Shown here piece after piece: positions 25,035-36,424 of a DNA stretch of 64,000 bases. A program made the position numbers and the translations under genes. The notes below the pieces were generated by a model. That model was not told the origin of the DNA. It searched no databases and saw nothing but the letters and a program-made list of their open reading frames with translations. The stretch's first letter is position 1. Every line of letters starts with the position of its first letter. Source of the DNA: Trametopsis cervina (Eukaryota > Basidiomycota > Agaricomycetes > Polyporales > Irpicaceae); contig MU278377.1 of the NCBI GenBank assembly GCA_022385755.1, positions 126,267 to 190,266 on the forward strand, in the 5' to 3' direction.

Positions 25035-25310
25035 TCCGTTCCAGGAGGCCAAGTATCCAAGAACCCACCCTGGGGCTGAGGCGGCTTGATTATCCTATCC
25101 TATCCCAGAACCATCCATTCGAGGCGTCTGAGGCGGCAAGAACCCCCCGAGGGCCCAGCGTTCTGGACGGCCGTTCCAGGAGGCCAGGTATCCAAAATCC
25201 AAAATCTAAGAACCCGCCGTTCGGGGCAGGGGCGGCTCGTATTTCAATTATCCAAAACGCAAGAACCATTCGAGGCAGAGGCTGAGACAGAGGCGGCGCG
25301 ATAATCCTTA
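25035..25310. repeat. Degenerate ~110-135-bp tandem repeat, about 2.5 copies
   Basis: Shared blocks recur in order: CCGTTCCAGGAGGCCA (25037 and 25171), TATCCAA, AAGAACC, GGGC..GAGGCGGC and TTATCC. The copies are diverged, with small insertions such as a doubled TCCAAAA. Confidence 0.6.
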
Positions 25311-26399
25311 TCCAAGATGCAAGCAGGAAGCACCCGAGGGGCCCACTTCTGTGTTTGGTGGCGTAGGGAAGCATGATCGTGGTGCGCCTGTTTCTATTGG
25401 GTGTATGCGCGGTGCTGTACACGTTCTGTTGGGATGTGCCCAGCAACGAACGGATTGGCAGACGGAGCGGGTGCGCGCGCGAACGCGACGAACGAGCAAC
25501 GCAACAAACACGTAAGGCGTCGGATTCAATTCAAGGACGAGGTTCCCTTCCTTGCGCTGTACTGTATACAGCACGCAGCATACAGTATACAGCATGACAT
25601 TCGCCCCCTTCCTTCTTCGTGCACTGCCTAAATCTGACTCTGGCTTCTCGTAATCGTAATCGGCATTGACAAGAATTCCCTGCTTGACCTTCATCACAGC
25701 AGTCCCCGTATCACATATCAGGTATTACTTATCATCACTTATCAGGGTATCAGCATTCACCTTGCACTTCCCTCAATCTACTCCGCGCACCCACTCTCGT
25801 AACCTCGTGTGCTTCCCGAACAGCGGACACGACGAACAATGTCAGTGTCAGCGGACGCGAGCGAATCCGCAGCGGTGCTGGGATGGGGGGCATCATGATG
25901 GAATAAGTGGATGCGATGGTGGATATGCTGATACGCTGCCTGAGCTCGACGCGTATGGCGATTCGCGGTGGGGTTGTGTGCGCGACATACGTACTGCGGG
26001 GTACTCTACTGGACTTGGAAGGTGCGTGGGATGATGCAAAGCCCAGTCGGGTCTTGGAAATAGGGATGATTTGAATTTACTTTTCGTGGCGTATAGTAGG
26101 TTGGTACGTCCCTCTCGTAATAATTACAGTGATAGTGTTTGTGCGTGGTGCCAGATACTGTGTGGTATGTCCTCTCGTAATTACAGTGATTGTGTTGTGT
26201 CGGTTTTGTATGTGCTAGATACTGTGCTGTACGTAGTGCGTGGGAACCTTGGAAATCATTTTCCTAACGAGATGAAGCCCGTCCCCCGAATTGCTTAGAG
26301 TAAGACGATGGGATTATTATAACGGCGTGTTCGTCATTTTTGTGTGTTCGACATTCTTGGTAGTCAGCTCCGGAGAGAAAAATACATTAGGCTCTTCCG

Positions 26400-27450
26400 T
26401 ACGTTCCCTCGTCTCGCTTAGGGCGTCGCGATTACACTGATAGCGTTTCGTGACATACTAGTACGCGGGACTCGGGCCTTGGAGAGAGATATCCCCATTT
26501 TGCTCGCTAGATGAGCACGTCCCTCGCGCCGTTGAGAGCGAATTATTTACAGTAAGAGCGGTCGTCTCGTCATATTTGTGTTTTCAAGATACTGAGTGCG
26601 TGAGATTCGGATGTCGGCGGGCATTGGAGGAGAAACATCTGATTTTTTCGCAGCATGTCCTTCCTCTCGCTTAGAGCCTTTCGTCATTCTTGTGTGCGCG
26701 ATATACCTAGCACGTGGGAGTCGGTCATCTGAAAACGAAAATTCAGATTTATCTTGGGAGACCGAGCAACTCCTCGCCCCGCTCGAACAAAACAGTAGTG
26801 CCTGGGAGTCGATCTCGAAAAGAAAGATTTAACATTGTCATGCATCCTCGTCGCGCATGTAGCAACGCGTTTCGTCATTTGTGTGTGCGTGCGACACACT
26901 GTACTTAGTGCGTGGAACTCAGATGCCGTCGGGCGTTGGAGAAAAACAAACATTTGACTTTTTCGAGGACGTCCCTTCGTCTCGCTTAGAGCACAGCCAT
27001 TTTTGTGTGCGATATACAGCTAGTGCGCCGGAGCATGCCGTCGAGCCTTGGGGAGAGAAAAAGATTAGCCATTTTCCCGTCGTGTGTCCTCATCTCGCTT
27101 AGAACGTGGCTCTCTTTTTGTGTTTACGACACATAGGAGTTAGAGCGTAGGAGTCGATCTTCGGAAAGAAAGATTTACATTTGTCGTCGTGCGTCCTCGT
27201 CTCGCTTGTAGCCTCACGTTTCGTCATTTTTGTGTGTGCAGCGATACAGGATAGCCAGCGCGTCGGAGCATGCCGTCGTGCCTTGGAGAGAAATAAAGAT
27301 TTTAGATTTCCATCGTGCGTCCTCATCTCACTTCGAGCGTACAGTAGCCACTTTTTTCTTTCTGTGCGACATATCACACTTGGTGCATGGGACTCGGATG
27401 CCGCCGCCCCTTGGAGAGAGAGAAAGATTTAGCATTTCCCCGTCGCTCGT
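26400..27450. repeat. Degenerate ~120-bp tandem array, about nine units
   Basis: Each unit shows, in order: a GTCCTCGTCTCGCTTAGAGC-like block, TTTCGTCATTTTTGTGTG, GCGACATAC..TAGTGCGTGGGA, GTCGG/GATGCCG, CCTTGGAGAGA and AAAGATTTAGCATTT. Block starts near 26403, 26517, 26655, 26771, 26971, 27085, 27191, 27317 and 27441 give mostly 106-138-bp spacing. Units are strongly diverged and lack a continuous reading frame. Confidence 0.75.
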
Positions 27451-27633
27451 CGCCGCTGTTACAGTGACGACTACCATCGCCAAGCCTCGGAGCCATGCGC
27501 CATCCCTAGCTCACTGCGCAGCCAGCAACAACGACTAGCCTGGCGTTTGCACCACGGTCATAACGGCACTTGTATCGAATGCCGCCTCGGATGTCCTTTC
27601 CGTGCGCCTCCAACTCCGCTCATACACACACAG

Positions 27634-27653
27634 TCAGGACAGGACAGGACAGA
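27634..27653. repeat. Pentanucleotide run (AGGAC)n
   Basis: Three to four perfect copies of AGGAC. Confidence 0.8.
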
Positions 27654-27952
27654 AACACTCCTCAGTGGACTACTGTTAGCGAGTTGCGAGTGCCGACGCT
27701 CCTCCCGTTGATCATTGCCTATCACGGCCCCAGCGTTTCTGATGATCTACTGTACCTCCCTGCCCGACGCTGATCTCTGCGCAGGTCAGTGCAGATACAG
27801 AACAGGACATACAGTACACTCGGAGTACATACGCAAAATGCAAAAGGCAATCTGCGTAGGATGCCGACCTCGCCACGAGTTCCACCAGCTCCATCTCCAT
27901 TTCGCAAGCGGTGTCTGTTCCCTGTTCTGTTCTCTTGTTTCACTTCTCGCAA

Positions 27953-27972
27953 CGCCATGCCATGCCATGCCG
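27953..27972. repeat. Pentanucleotide run (ATGCC)n
   Basis: About four copies of ATGCC. Confidence 0.8.
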
Positions 27973-28309
27973 CGAGTTAGCACGAACTCCCGGGTCTCTG
28001 GGGGCTGCCACTGCCACCACCAGCCAATATGGATTCTCATTCCGGGACGTGCCCCGCCGAACCGCTTACTTGCTTCAATCAAACACGCCGGCCGCAGCAC
28101 GACAAGTCACCCACTCATTCGCTCACCCAATTCGATTCTATTCGTCCCTTCGCCCACACATACATACAATCACAAGCCACAACGCCCAACACGAGGCTGG
28201 AGTACGAGTCACTTCTCCAAGCATTGCGCGAACGACAAGTCGACAATACGCCTCACATGTCCGAATCACCAGACACTCCGACGTGGTGTGCCGAGCACAT
28301 AGCCAATTA

Positions 28310-28336
28310 ACATCCCATCCCCATCCCATCCCATCG
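28310..28336. repeat. Pentanucleotide run (CATCC)n
   Basis: About five copies of CATCC, one with an extra C. Confidence 0.75.
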
Positions 28337-28473
28337 ATATCATGCTCATATCGTCCCAACGCGAAGTGCGACACGACACGACAAGCTCACGACTAAGCGA
28401 TATCGATTGCCTTTTCACTTGCGCCCGGATCATTACGACATTCCGAGCAGCCACCCTGTCTGTTATCGCGAAG

Positions 28474-28504
28474 CAAGGCAAGGCAAGGCAAGGCAAGGCA
28501 AGGC
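28474..28504. repeat. Pentanucleotide run (AAGGC)n
   Basis: Six perfect copies of AAGGC. Confidence 0.85.
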
Positions 28505-29049
28505 TCGGAGCAGCACCCACCCACAGTGCACTTCAAATTACAATGCAAACGCAATAGTGCCGCACCATGTGTTTTCGCTCGATGCTCTATGCTCCGGACG
28601 AGCTTGCGTGCTCGTGGTGGCTTGCTTCCCCACACAGTATTACTCTACGGCAAGTTCGTGCGCATCGATACACTAACCAGCATGCCGGCCGTCTCCACTC
28701 AACCTGCCTCGTTGCATCGTACCGGGGATGAGGATCGGCATCTCATCCATCCATTCTATACCATCCAATCCTCCGCTACGGTAATTCTTCGCACTTCACA
28801 TCGTGTTGTGTACGGTGCGGCGGATGGACAACACCTGTCCATCCGAACTTTTCCAGCATCTCGCTTCGGACCAACTCAATCTCCCTCACTCTATCGGCCC
28901 CATCTGTCCGTTTGTGTCTTTCCCAACAGGGACACCCGCATCCGTCCAATCCAAATCCAACACAACGTGTTTCGTAGCTGCTGTCAGGAACCGCAGGCTG
29001 GCGAACGATGGGCATGGACATGGACAACACCACGAGGCGGCCTCGTGTG

Positions 29050-30350
29050 CGTGGGCGATCGATGCCTATTGCCTGTTTCTTCTCTGCTCCCTATTCCCTA
29101 TTGCTTGTTGCCTATTGTACGTGTACACGTACATGTACACGATGCTGCGCAGAAAAGACAAGCCGACACGGGCAGGTGGGACACCGCACAGCGGAGGCTC
29201 GTTGCACGCTACCAGCGTGCGTGGGCGATGCTTATCCATCGTCACCGTCACACATCCGTGCCTTTTTCTGTTCTGCGCTTGCGGTGAGTTTGCGGTAAAT
29301 CGCCGATTTGCTTTTTCGGTGCGGGGATGAGCACTCGTACACGAGCTATGGGCAAGTTGGCGGGTCGATCCTTGCCTGCCCTTACTGTATGATTGGATTG
29401 GATTGGCAGGGGATGCTCGGCCATGCGAGCGGTGAAACGCGCCGGATCTAACTGAACTGTACTATACAATCGACAGTCTCGCAGAGCAAGGCAGCGTAAG
29501 GCGATCGGGCAGAGAGGCAAGGGCGATTCCGTTTGCGTTTGCGTTTAAGGTGTGTTTATCTGCTTGCTAGGATGATCGTCAGGACAAGCATTAGTATACG
29601 CACGATCGTACGCGGTACAATACATTGTACGTATTCTATCGATGCCTATTGCCTCTTTGCTCATTGCCTGTTGCCTGTTTGTCGCCTGTTGCCTAATCGT
29701 ACACGGACTGCGCAGAAAAGACAAGCCGACACGGGCTCGCTGCACGCTACACACGATGTTTATCCATCGTCACAAATCTACGTCTCGAGTATCCGTGCCT
29801 TGTTTCGTCTTGCCTTAAAATCGCCGAAGGTATGGTGTAGTTTCGCCGTTTCGGGCGCGGGGAGGAGCACTTTTCCATGTACACGAGCTATGGGCACCGT
29901 TGGCCGGTCGATCCTTGCCTGCTGTATGATATGATTGGCATGCGTAAATATGCGTATTACGCTGTTCGTCCCCCCTACGCCTGAGTTGAGGTTGTGGTAA
30001 ATCGCCGATTGACATTCCGGGTGCGGGGATGAGCATGCTATACTGTACACGAGCTATGAGCATTGTTGGCGGGTCGATCCTTGCCTCCTACTGTATATGA
30101 TCGGGATGCGTAGATGTTGGGCTGCTCGGCGTACTGTACCGGTTATGCGTGGTGAAACACCCCGGATCTAGCTACACGTTCAGTACAGGCTGCAAAGGAT
30201 CGGGCAGGGACGATTCCGTTTGCGTTTAAGGTGGGTCTGTGTGCTTGCTTGCTGGGTCGATCATAAGCATAAGCATAAGCACGCGCGCGATCGAGTTGAG
30301 TGCGTGTCCCAGCCACAGACAATTCAATATATTGTACGTATTCTATGCCT
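29050..30350. repeat. Nested segmental duplication, two to three diverged copies
   Basis: A unit starting near TCGATGCCTATTGCCT (29059) recurs at 29639. A 29-bp block is identical at 29145-29173 and 29708-29736. A TAAATCGCCGAT..GCGGGGATGAGCA block followed by TACACGAGCTATG and GGTCGATCCTTGCCT occurs near 29290, 29815 (more diverged) and 29995. The tail GATTCCGTTTGCGTTT..ATTGTACGTATTCTAT ends copies near 29640 and 30347. No terminal inverted repeats or transposase frame were seen. Confidence 0.75.
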
Positions 30351-30661
30351 GAATGGAGTGGATGAATAAATGGATAAACAAAGGGGAAGAAGGAGAAATA
30401 CGTAGACGGAGGGGAAGTGGACCCCTGGAAGCGTGAAATAAGTTATTGTACAATCGCGAGGGAGATGAGGAGGCGGGGAAGGGGATGTAGAAATACACTG
30501 TGTTATAATCTAGGTGTGGAAATGATTCCGTATAGCTACATGGTGGTGGGCACTAACACGAACGAATAAAAATCAAACTAAACAGCCCAGAAATCAGAAT
30601 CAACAATCAAATGAAGAGAAAAGGAACTCAGAAAATCGAGGAAGAGAACGGGAATTCATCC

Positions 30662-33600
30662 CTACAGCCCCGGCAAAAGCGACATCAACTGCTGCAACGC
30701 CATAACATCGAACGCCGCCCCACTCCGTCTGGACCTCACATCCCCAGCATCGCCCCTCCGATTCAACAACATGATCCGCCGCATCGTCAGCGCCGCCAAC
30801 GCGTTCTCAATGCGCGACGATAGCGAGTCGAGCAGAAGCGCGAGTTCGGCGTCGGAGGCGTTGCCCATGCTGGGGACGAGCACGTCGGGGTTGCCGTAGA
30901 GGTATAATGGGTTCGGGTCCAGATTGTTTTCGTCCTCGCCTTCTCCTGGCGCGGCGGGGGTTCCTGGTGTGGTGGGTGCGGTAAGGGCATGAACGCTACT
31001 GCCCTTCCGCGTAGGCAGCGGCCTAAACACACGCGCGGAAGTGAGAGTCTCCAGCCTCACACAAAGCATCGCAAGCTCCCTCATCTGCTGAACGCTAAAC
31101 TGCACCCTCGACCCCTGCGCACTCGCGCTCTCCACCGGGAACTGTTCCAGCCCATGTCGGCCCGCCAGTTCGCCCGGATACAGCAACGACAGGCTCTCGG
31201 GGACCTCCAAGCCCTTCAGCTTCACCTCTCCGTACGCGAACATCTTTGGCGAGAGTCGACGCACGGCCTCGACGGCGTGTGGGGGCTGTAGTCGCGAGTA
31301 TGCGGTTGCTAAGTCGGATTGCGAGTATACGCACGCGTGGATCTCGCGCACGACGTCCGCACTACACATGATCTGGCCACCCGCCGCGCTCCCGCTGATC
31401 CTCGCCGCACGATTCACGACCGGGCCTAGATAATCCATTCGTCGTGTCGTAGGATCCGGGTCGGGGATTGGACGCCCGCAGTGCACACCCATGCGCACGG
31501 AGAGCCCGCGCGCGACGAGGCGGCCTTGGGCGTCGTGTATCGGTTTTCCGTCGTCGCATTCGAGGATCTCGAGCGGCCATTTGACTTGGAGGAGTTGCAC
31601 TTGCACAATTAGGCACCACCAGACTGCTTCGAGCGTCGTGGGGAAGGCACACATGAAGGCATCGCCTTCGGTTTTGACTTCATATCCGCCGCAGAGGCGC
31701 AGTTGGCGTCGGAGGAGGGAGTTATGCAGGGAGATCGCGGTTTGCATTCCTTGGTTCGCTTCCCATAGGTGTGTTGAGTTGCGGATATCCGTAAACACGA
31801 GCGTGATATGTCCCGTCGGCGGCGGTACCTCTGTGCCAAGTCGATATATGTCGCGATTGCTGATATCGTCCTTCCTATTCCGGAGCCAGTTGAGGTACGC
31901 ATCGTCATTAACAGACTCAACGGGCTGCGTGCGCGAGCGTCCACTATCAAACAGGTCTCGCACAGAGATGACCATGATCATAGTCGCGCCCTCCGCGCCA
32001 TAACTCATCGCAAAGTCGCGCAACTTCTGTGCCGCGAGCATCGGGTCCGGCATCTTGCGCACGATATCCACCGCGGTCTGGTACGACACGAAATCCCACA
32101 ACCCGCGGTTCCCGATGATAACGAACTCGTCCAGCTCATCCAGTTCCTTTACCAGCACGTCCGGCCGCGCGCAGATCACAGGTAGGAGGTAGTAGAACCC
32201 GAACGAGCGCGAGACGTCTACTTCGTCGTTCACTAATCCTTTGGGAGACACCCATCCCTCGGCGGACCGGATCCGTATCGTCTCGTCCCGGTCGAACGGG
32301 TCGTGCATTTTCGTGAGCACTTCTGCGTTGCCCTGGCGTGACATTACTGCGAGCGAGCTCCCTGCGTGCGCGACGTACAGGGTCCGGCCGACGAAATACA
32401 GCAGCACCCCGCACGCGCCGCTCCTGATGCCCGTGTAATCGACAGCGGTGTTCATCGCGCCGGACGCGCTGACAGCCGACGGGCGGCGCGGGTGCGAATA
32501 CAGATGATCATGAAGATTCTTATTCAGGCGCAGGAACGTCCTCCGCATCGCGTCGTTCACCGTCCCATTGCGCATGCGCTCTGCGCGGTCGACCTCCTCC
32601 GCAAACACAGACGTGACGTTGCTCTGGAGGTATTTCGATAGGCGATTGCTGCTCCCGATGTGTGTCGGCCGCCCGAACATGCCGAAGATCGCCTCATCCT
32701 TGCGGTCCCGGAACTCGGGCTGCACAAAGTCGAACATCGTCAGGCTCTGCCCGAGTGTGTCCGCGATCCCGTACGCCATGTTGTACACCTCGGAGAGCGA
32801 CGTCCGTACGCGGCGATCCTCGGTGTCGTCCGGGATGTTCGGCGCAAATGTTGTTGTCACGTCCATCAACCCTAGCACTTTCAGATCCTTCAGCTCCAAG
32901 AAGTGATCCAGTTTGACGTGTGTTGGCCCGTCCTTGTGATCAGGCTTGATCTCCAGCCGCTTGTTCCCGGAGAGGTTCAGGTATCGCAGCCTCTTGTTGT
33001 AATTCCTGATGATGCTCTGACGTCAACAACAAAATATATCGGAAGTAAGAGGAGTATGGAGCGCACCAATTCCAATCAAACTCCCAATTGTTGATATTGT
33101 ATCTCAACTGATTGCTGCCTACGTCGATGACGGTCAGGCTGCTGACCTTGCCGAGCTCCTGCGGCAAGCTCTGCAATTTATTCCCATTCAAGAATAAGAC
33201 ACGCAAGTGCGTCAGACACTCCAAATCGGCATTAGGGAGGGCAGTGAGCTCGTTGCCGCTGAGATACAGCTCTTCGAGGTGGGAGAGTGTTCGGAGGAAG
33301 GCAGGTGGGATAAGCTGGATGCGGTTAAATGAGAGGTTGAGAACCGTCAGAGCCTTCAGGACCATGAGGTGATGCAGGTGGTCCTCGGACAAAAGGTTCT
33401 CGCCAAGGTAGAGCTTCTGGAGAGAGTACGCCATCGGGGGGCCATTGAGTGAGCTGGACACAGAGGCCTTGCGTTCCGAATAAGGGGCTACAAGAGCCTG
33501 CGCAGAGACGTTATTACTACCCATTAACGACGGATTGGTCTCCTGTAGGTTAGGCCCGTTGAGTTTCTTGATCAGGTTCGAGGTGGCGTTGAGAACACGC

Positions 33601-36424
33601 AGAGAGGCGCATTTCCAGATAGACCCGGGCAGTTCTTCGATGCTGTTGTTGTGCGCTTCGAGTTTCTCTAACTGCTGCAGCCGTCCCAGGGACGCGGGGA
33701 GCGCGTAGAGTTGGTTGTTCGAGCACGAGAGGTATTGCAGTTGGCTGAGCTCGCCAACGGAGTCGGGCAGAGAACGTATCGAGTTGTGATCGACCCGCAG
33801 TTCCTGGAGAGAAGCTAGCTGGCCCAGACCGAGATTGTCCAATGTAGATAGCTTGGCGTGCGAGATATCGAGCGTAGTCAGAGAGAAAAAGCAGCGATCT
33901 GAATTCGGAGGGGCAGCCAAGAGCGTGATGTCGTTATGAGAGGCGTCCAGATACTTGAGAGAGGGCCCAAATGTGAGGTCCAAGGAGTGTATGACGTTGT
34001 GATCGGCACGGATGGTCTCCAGCTTTGGTAGGCTGCTAACCAACGACAAGTCTGAGATGTTATTCCGTCTGCAATCGAGGACGCGCAGACTCGTCCACTT
34101 GGCGCAGGCCGCCGGAAACTTCGATACCTGGTTCCCAATCATGACAAGCTTTTCCAGTTCCTGCAGGTCGCCCATCTGGTCCCGTAGGTCAGAAATCATG
34201 TTGAACGAGATGTCCAGGTCCATCAGCCCCGGGATTTGGCACAGCACGTCGGGGACCTCGCGGAACTTGTTGTTCGAGATGTTGAGCTGCTGGAGGGTGC
34301 GCAGACGGGGAAAGTACCAGGGCAAATGATCCATGCCGTTGTTCTGCAGCTTGAGAGACTTGAGGGGGATGTGGTCCAGGCCCGCGTCGTCGAGGTTGAT
34401 GATGCGGTTACATGATAAGTCGAGCCGGTGCAGCGAGATCGCGTGTCGGACACTTCGGGGCACGGTCTTCATAGCCATACTCTGTAGACGTAGCTCGCGT
34501 AGACTGGTGCATGACTGTATGAAGTCTAATGGAATCTCCACCATGGGGTTACGCGAAAGATTCAAACAGACAATCTCGTCTGCGTGTTTATGGCAGAGCA
34601 CAGGTATCGTCCGAAGAGCCCGTGCGGTCAAATCGACAAGCTCATAGTTGTCGAGACGAAGGTTGTCATCCTACAGTCGTACATCAGTTGATCATGTACT
34701 ATGATTAGCGAAGCATGCAAAAGGCTCACAACGGGGCCAATGACGTTGCTCTTGTACACAAACTTCATCAGGAATTGTATGTCCTCTTGGTCCTGCAGAT
34801 CATCGACGTCCTCGTATCCTGCTTGCTGCAACTGCCGTCGAACGATACTGGCCGGCCTCTCCGTCATCCCCAGCATTCGCTCTACGCCAGCGTTAACAGG
34901 CACAGAGGATGACCACGCGCGGAGGTGAATATATACGTACCTCGACCCCGCTCTTTCAAATATAGCCTATGTGTCTCCCGGTCCTGGTCGAACAAGACCT
35001 TCTCATTCAGCAGGGGTATCATAGCCTGCACCGTGTCGGTAAGCGTCAAGTTGGCAAGGTGATACGTGTTATTGGCTCTGTAAATCCGGATTTTGTATCG
35101 TTTATCCGCACTCATCGTAATCCGCCGTGTCTTCTTCCTATGTGAGCGGCCGTTCGAGCTTCGATAGTAATATACCTCCTCAAACTCGGATCCGGAGTCG
35201 TTCACAATCTCCTCGCCCCGCTCCACCTCCCAGCTTTCCGGAGGCGTCCAGGAGGCTTCCTTTTCAGCAGGATCGCTCTGACCACTCTGGACGCTCTGGA
35301 CGCTCTGGACGCTCTGAACGTTCTGAACGCTCCGAACGTTCTGAACGCTCCGGACGCTCTGAATAAGGGGTGTGATAGTGGTTGGAGATATCCTCCTATC
35401 AAAGTGGTGCGCATTCGGCGGAAGCTTCCGCTTCATTGTTCGGTTAGGCAGAAAAGGGTGAGTGAACGACAGGTCGCCAGAAGGTGAGGAGGAATGTGAC
35501 GAGGGCCGATGATAGTTTATGGACGATACGTCGGAGCTCAGCGTGCTCGAGTTTGTAGACGATTCAATCCCGCTACCAGGCGAATGGGGGTCACCGTTGT
35601 ATGGCACCGGAGCTATGTCGGGCACAATCTTTAAGTCGACAATGCCGTCCATATTATCAATGTCTCTGTCCAGAGGGAATTCGCGACCCTCGTCCTTGGA
35701 CGGAAAAGGCGTTATCCCAAGGCTCGTCTTCTTCTTTGACGACTTCCTCCCCGGTATCCGTAGACCGTGGCCGGAAGGGGGAGGCGAGGGCGGTGGGAAT
35801 GATTGTTTCAAGTCTGGAGATGGCAACGGCGGCACAGGATGCTCGGACGCAGAGGAAAGATCAAGCCTGCTTGATGATCCCAGCCTGCTGGAGGACCGTC
35901 GTCGACCGAGCTTGATCATGGAGAGGAACGAGGGCTTCTTCCTGATCTCTTGCGAGTACCGTGGTGACTCGGTTGTGTTGCTGTCGACGCTGACGGTCGA
36001 GCTTTCGAAACCCCACATGAAGACACTGGACGTATCTGAGGGGCGTGCGCGTAGTGACGACGATGGCTCCCCAGGTCTCAGACGCATGGTCGACGTGCCG
36101 CCACCAAGAAAGCTGTTCTTGACAATGCGGTTCGGTAGTTTTGAGGAGGATGTGGGCTGGATCTTGGGCAAGAGTACATGAGTGTGTTGCACATATGAGC
36201 CGCATTGAAGCACTACGCACCTGCTCTTCCGCCTCTGCGGGTGGCTCTATGAGCCAGGGCGCAATCTCAGGATCCTGGTCTGATGAAGGTGCGTGAGGCT
36301 GCAGGTCCTGAGGAGGCAGGAAGTCTGCAGGAAGGTCTAGCGACATGGGGCCGACGCTCATCCTTGTGGACGATGAGCCCTGCAAGAAATCCATGGGTGC
36401 TTCGTCGTGGTGTGGCGAGGTCAT
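30662..36424 (-). CDS. CYR1: Adenylate cyclase (RA-LRR-PP2C-like-class III cyclase)
   Basis: Five exons, 36424-36221, 36162-34941, 34881-34730, 34670-33067 and 33014-30662, give about 1,844 residues. It makes cAMP at the membrane under G-protein/Ras control. Order: Ser/Pro-rich N-terminal region; Ras-association domain (about 420-525, YKIRIYRANNTYHLANL); roughly 20 leucine-rich repeats (about 540-1085); a PP2C-like domain (about 1095-1415) whose usual metal-binding Asp residues look replaced (AHAGSSLAV; GNRGLWD); and the cyclase domain (about 1460-1650) with FTDIRNSTHLWE, KTEGDAFMCAF, GVHCGRPI and DYLGPVVNRAARIS, so the metal and catalytic Asn/Arg residues are present. ATG at 36424 is the first good start; other basidiomycete orthologues are longer, so a 5' exon may be missing. 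Confidence 0.93.
35285..35365 (-). repeat. 9-bp coding tandem repeat in adenylate cyclase
   Basis: Nine consecutive 9-bp units of the type CTCTGGACG (plus strand) with point variants encode a Ser-Val-Gln run upstream of the RA domain. Being a multiple of three, copy-number change would keep the frame. Confidence 0.85.

Larger units (their letters stand above)
22901..30661. other. Gene-free island of about 7.7 kb with repeats
   Basis: Between the 5' end of the Zn2Cys6 gene and the 3' end of adenylate cyclase no coding gene could be built on either strand: frames are short, change composition abruptly and carry no motifs. It holds degenerate repeats at 25.0-25.3 kb, a ~120-bp tandem array at 26.4-27.45 kb, pentanucleotide runs at 27.6-28.5 kb and a nested duplication at 29.05-30.35 kb. 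The part next to 22900 should contain the promoter of the regulator. Confidence 0.6.

Noticed and set aside
27715..28302. 195-codon forward frame in the island
   Set aside because: Low-complexity reading of microsatellite-containing DNA, no splice partner or motif.
28526..29330. Long overlapping forward frames of up to 253 codons
   Set aside because: Three frames are open at once and they run into the segmental repeat; no protein-like pattern.
22901..30661. Transposon or retroelement explanation for the island
   Set aside because: No reverse transcriptase, integrase or transposase motif, and no terminal repeats found by eye.
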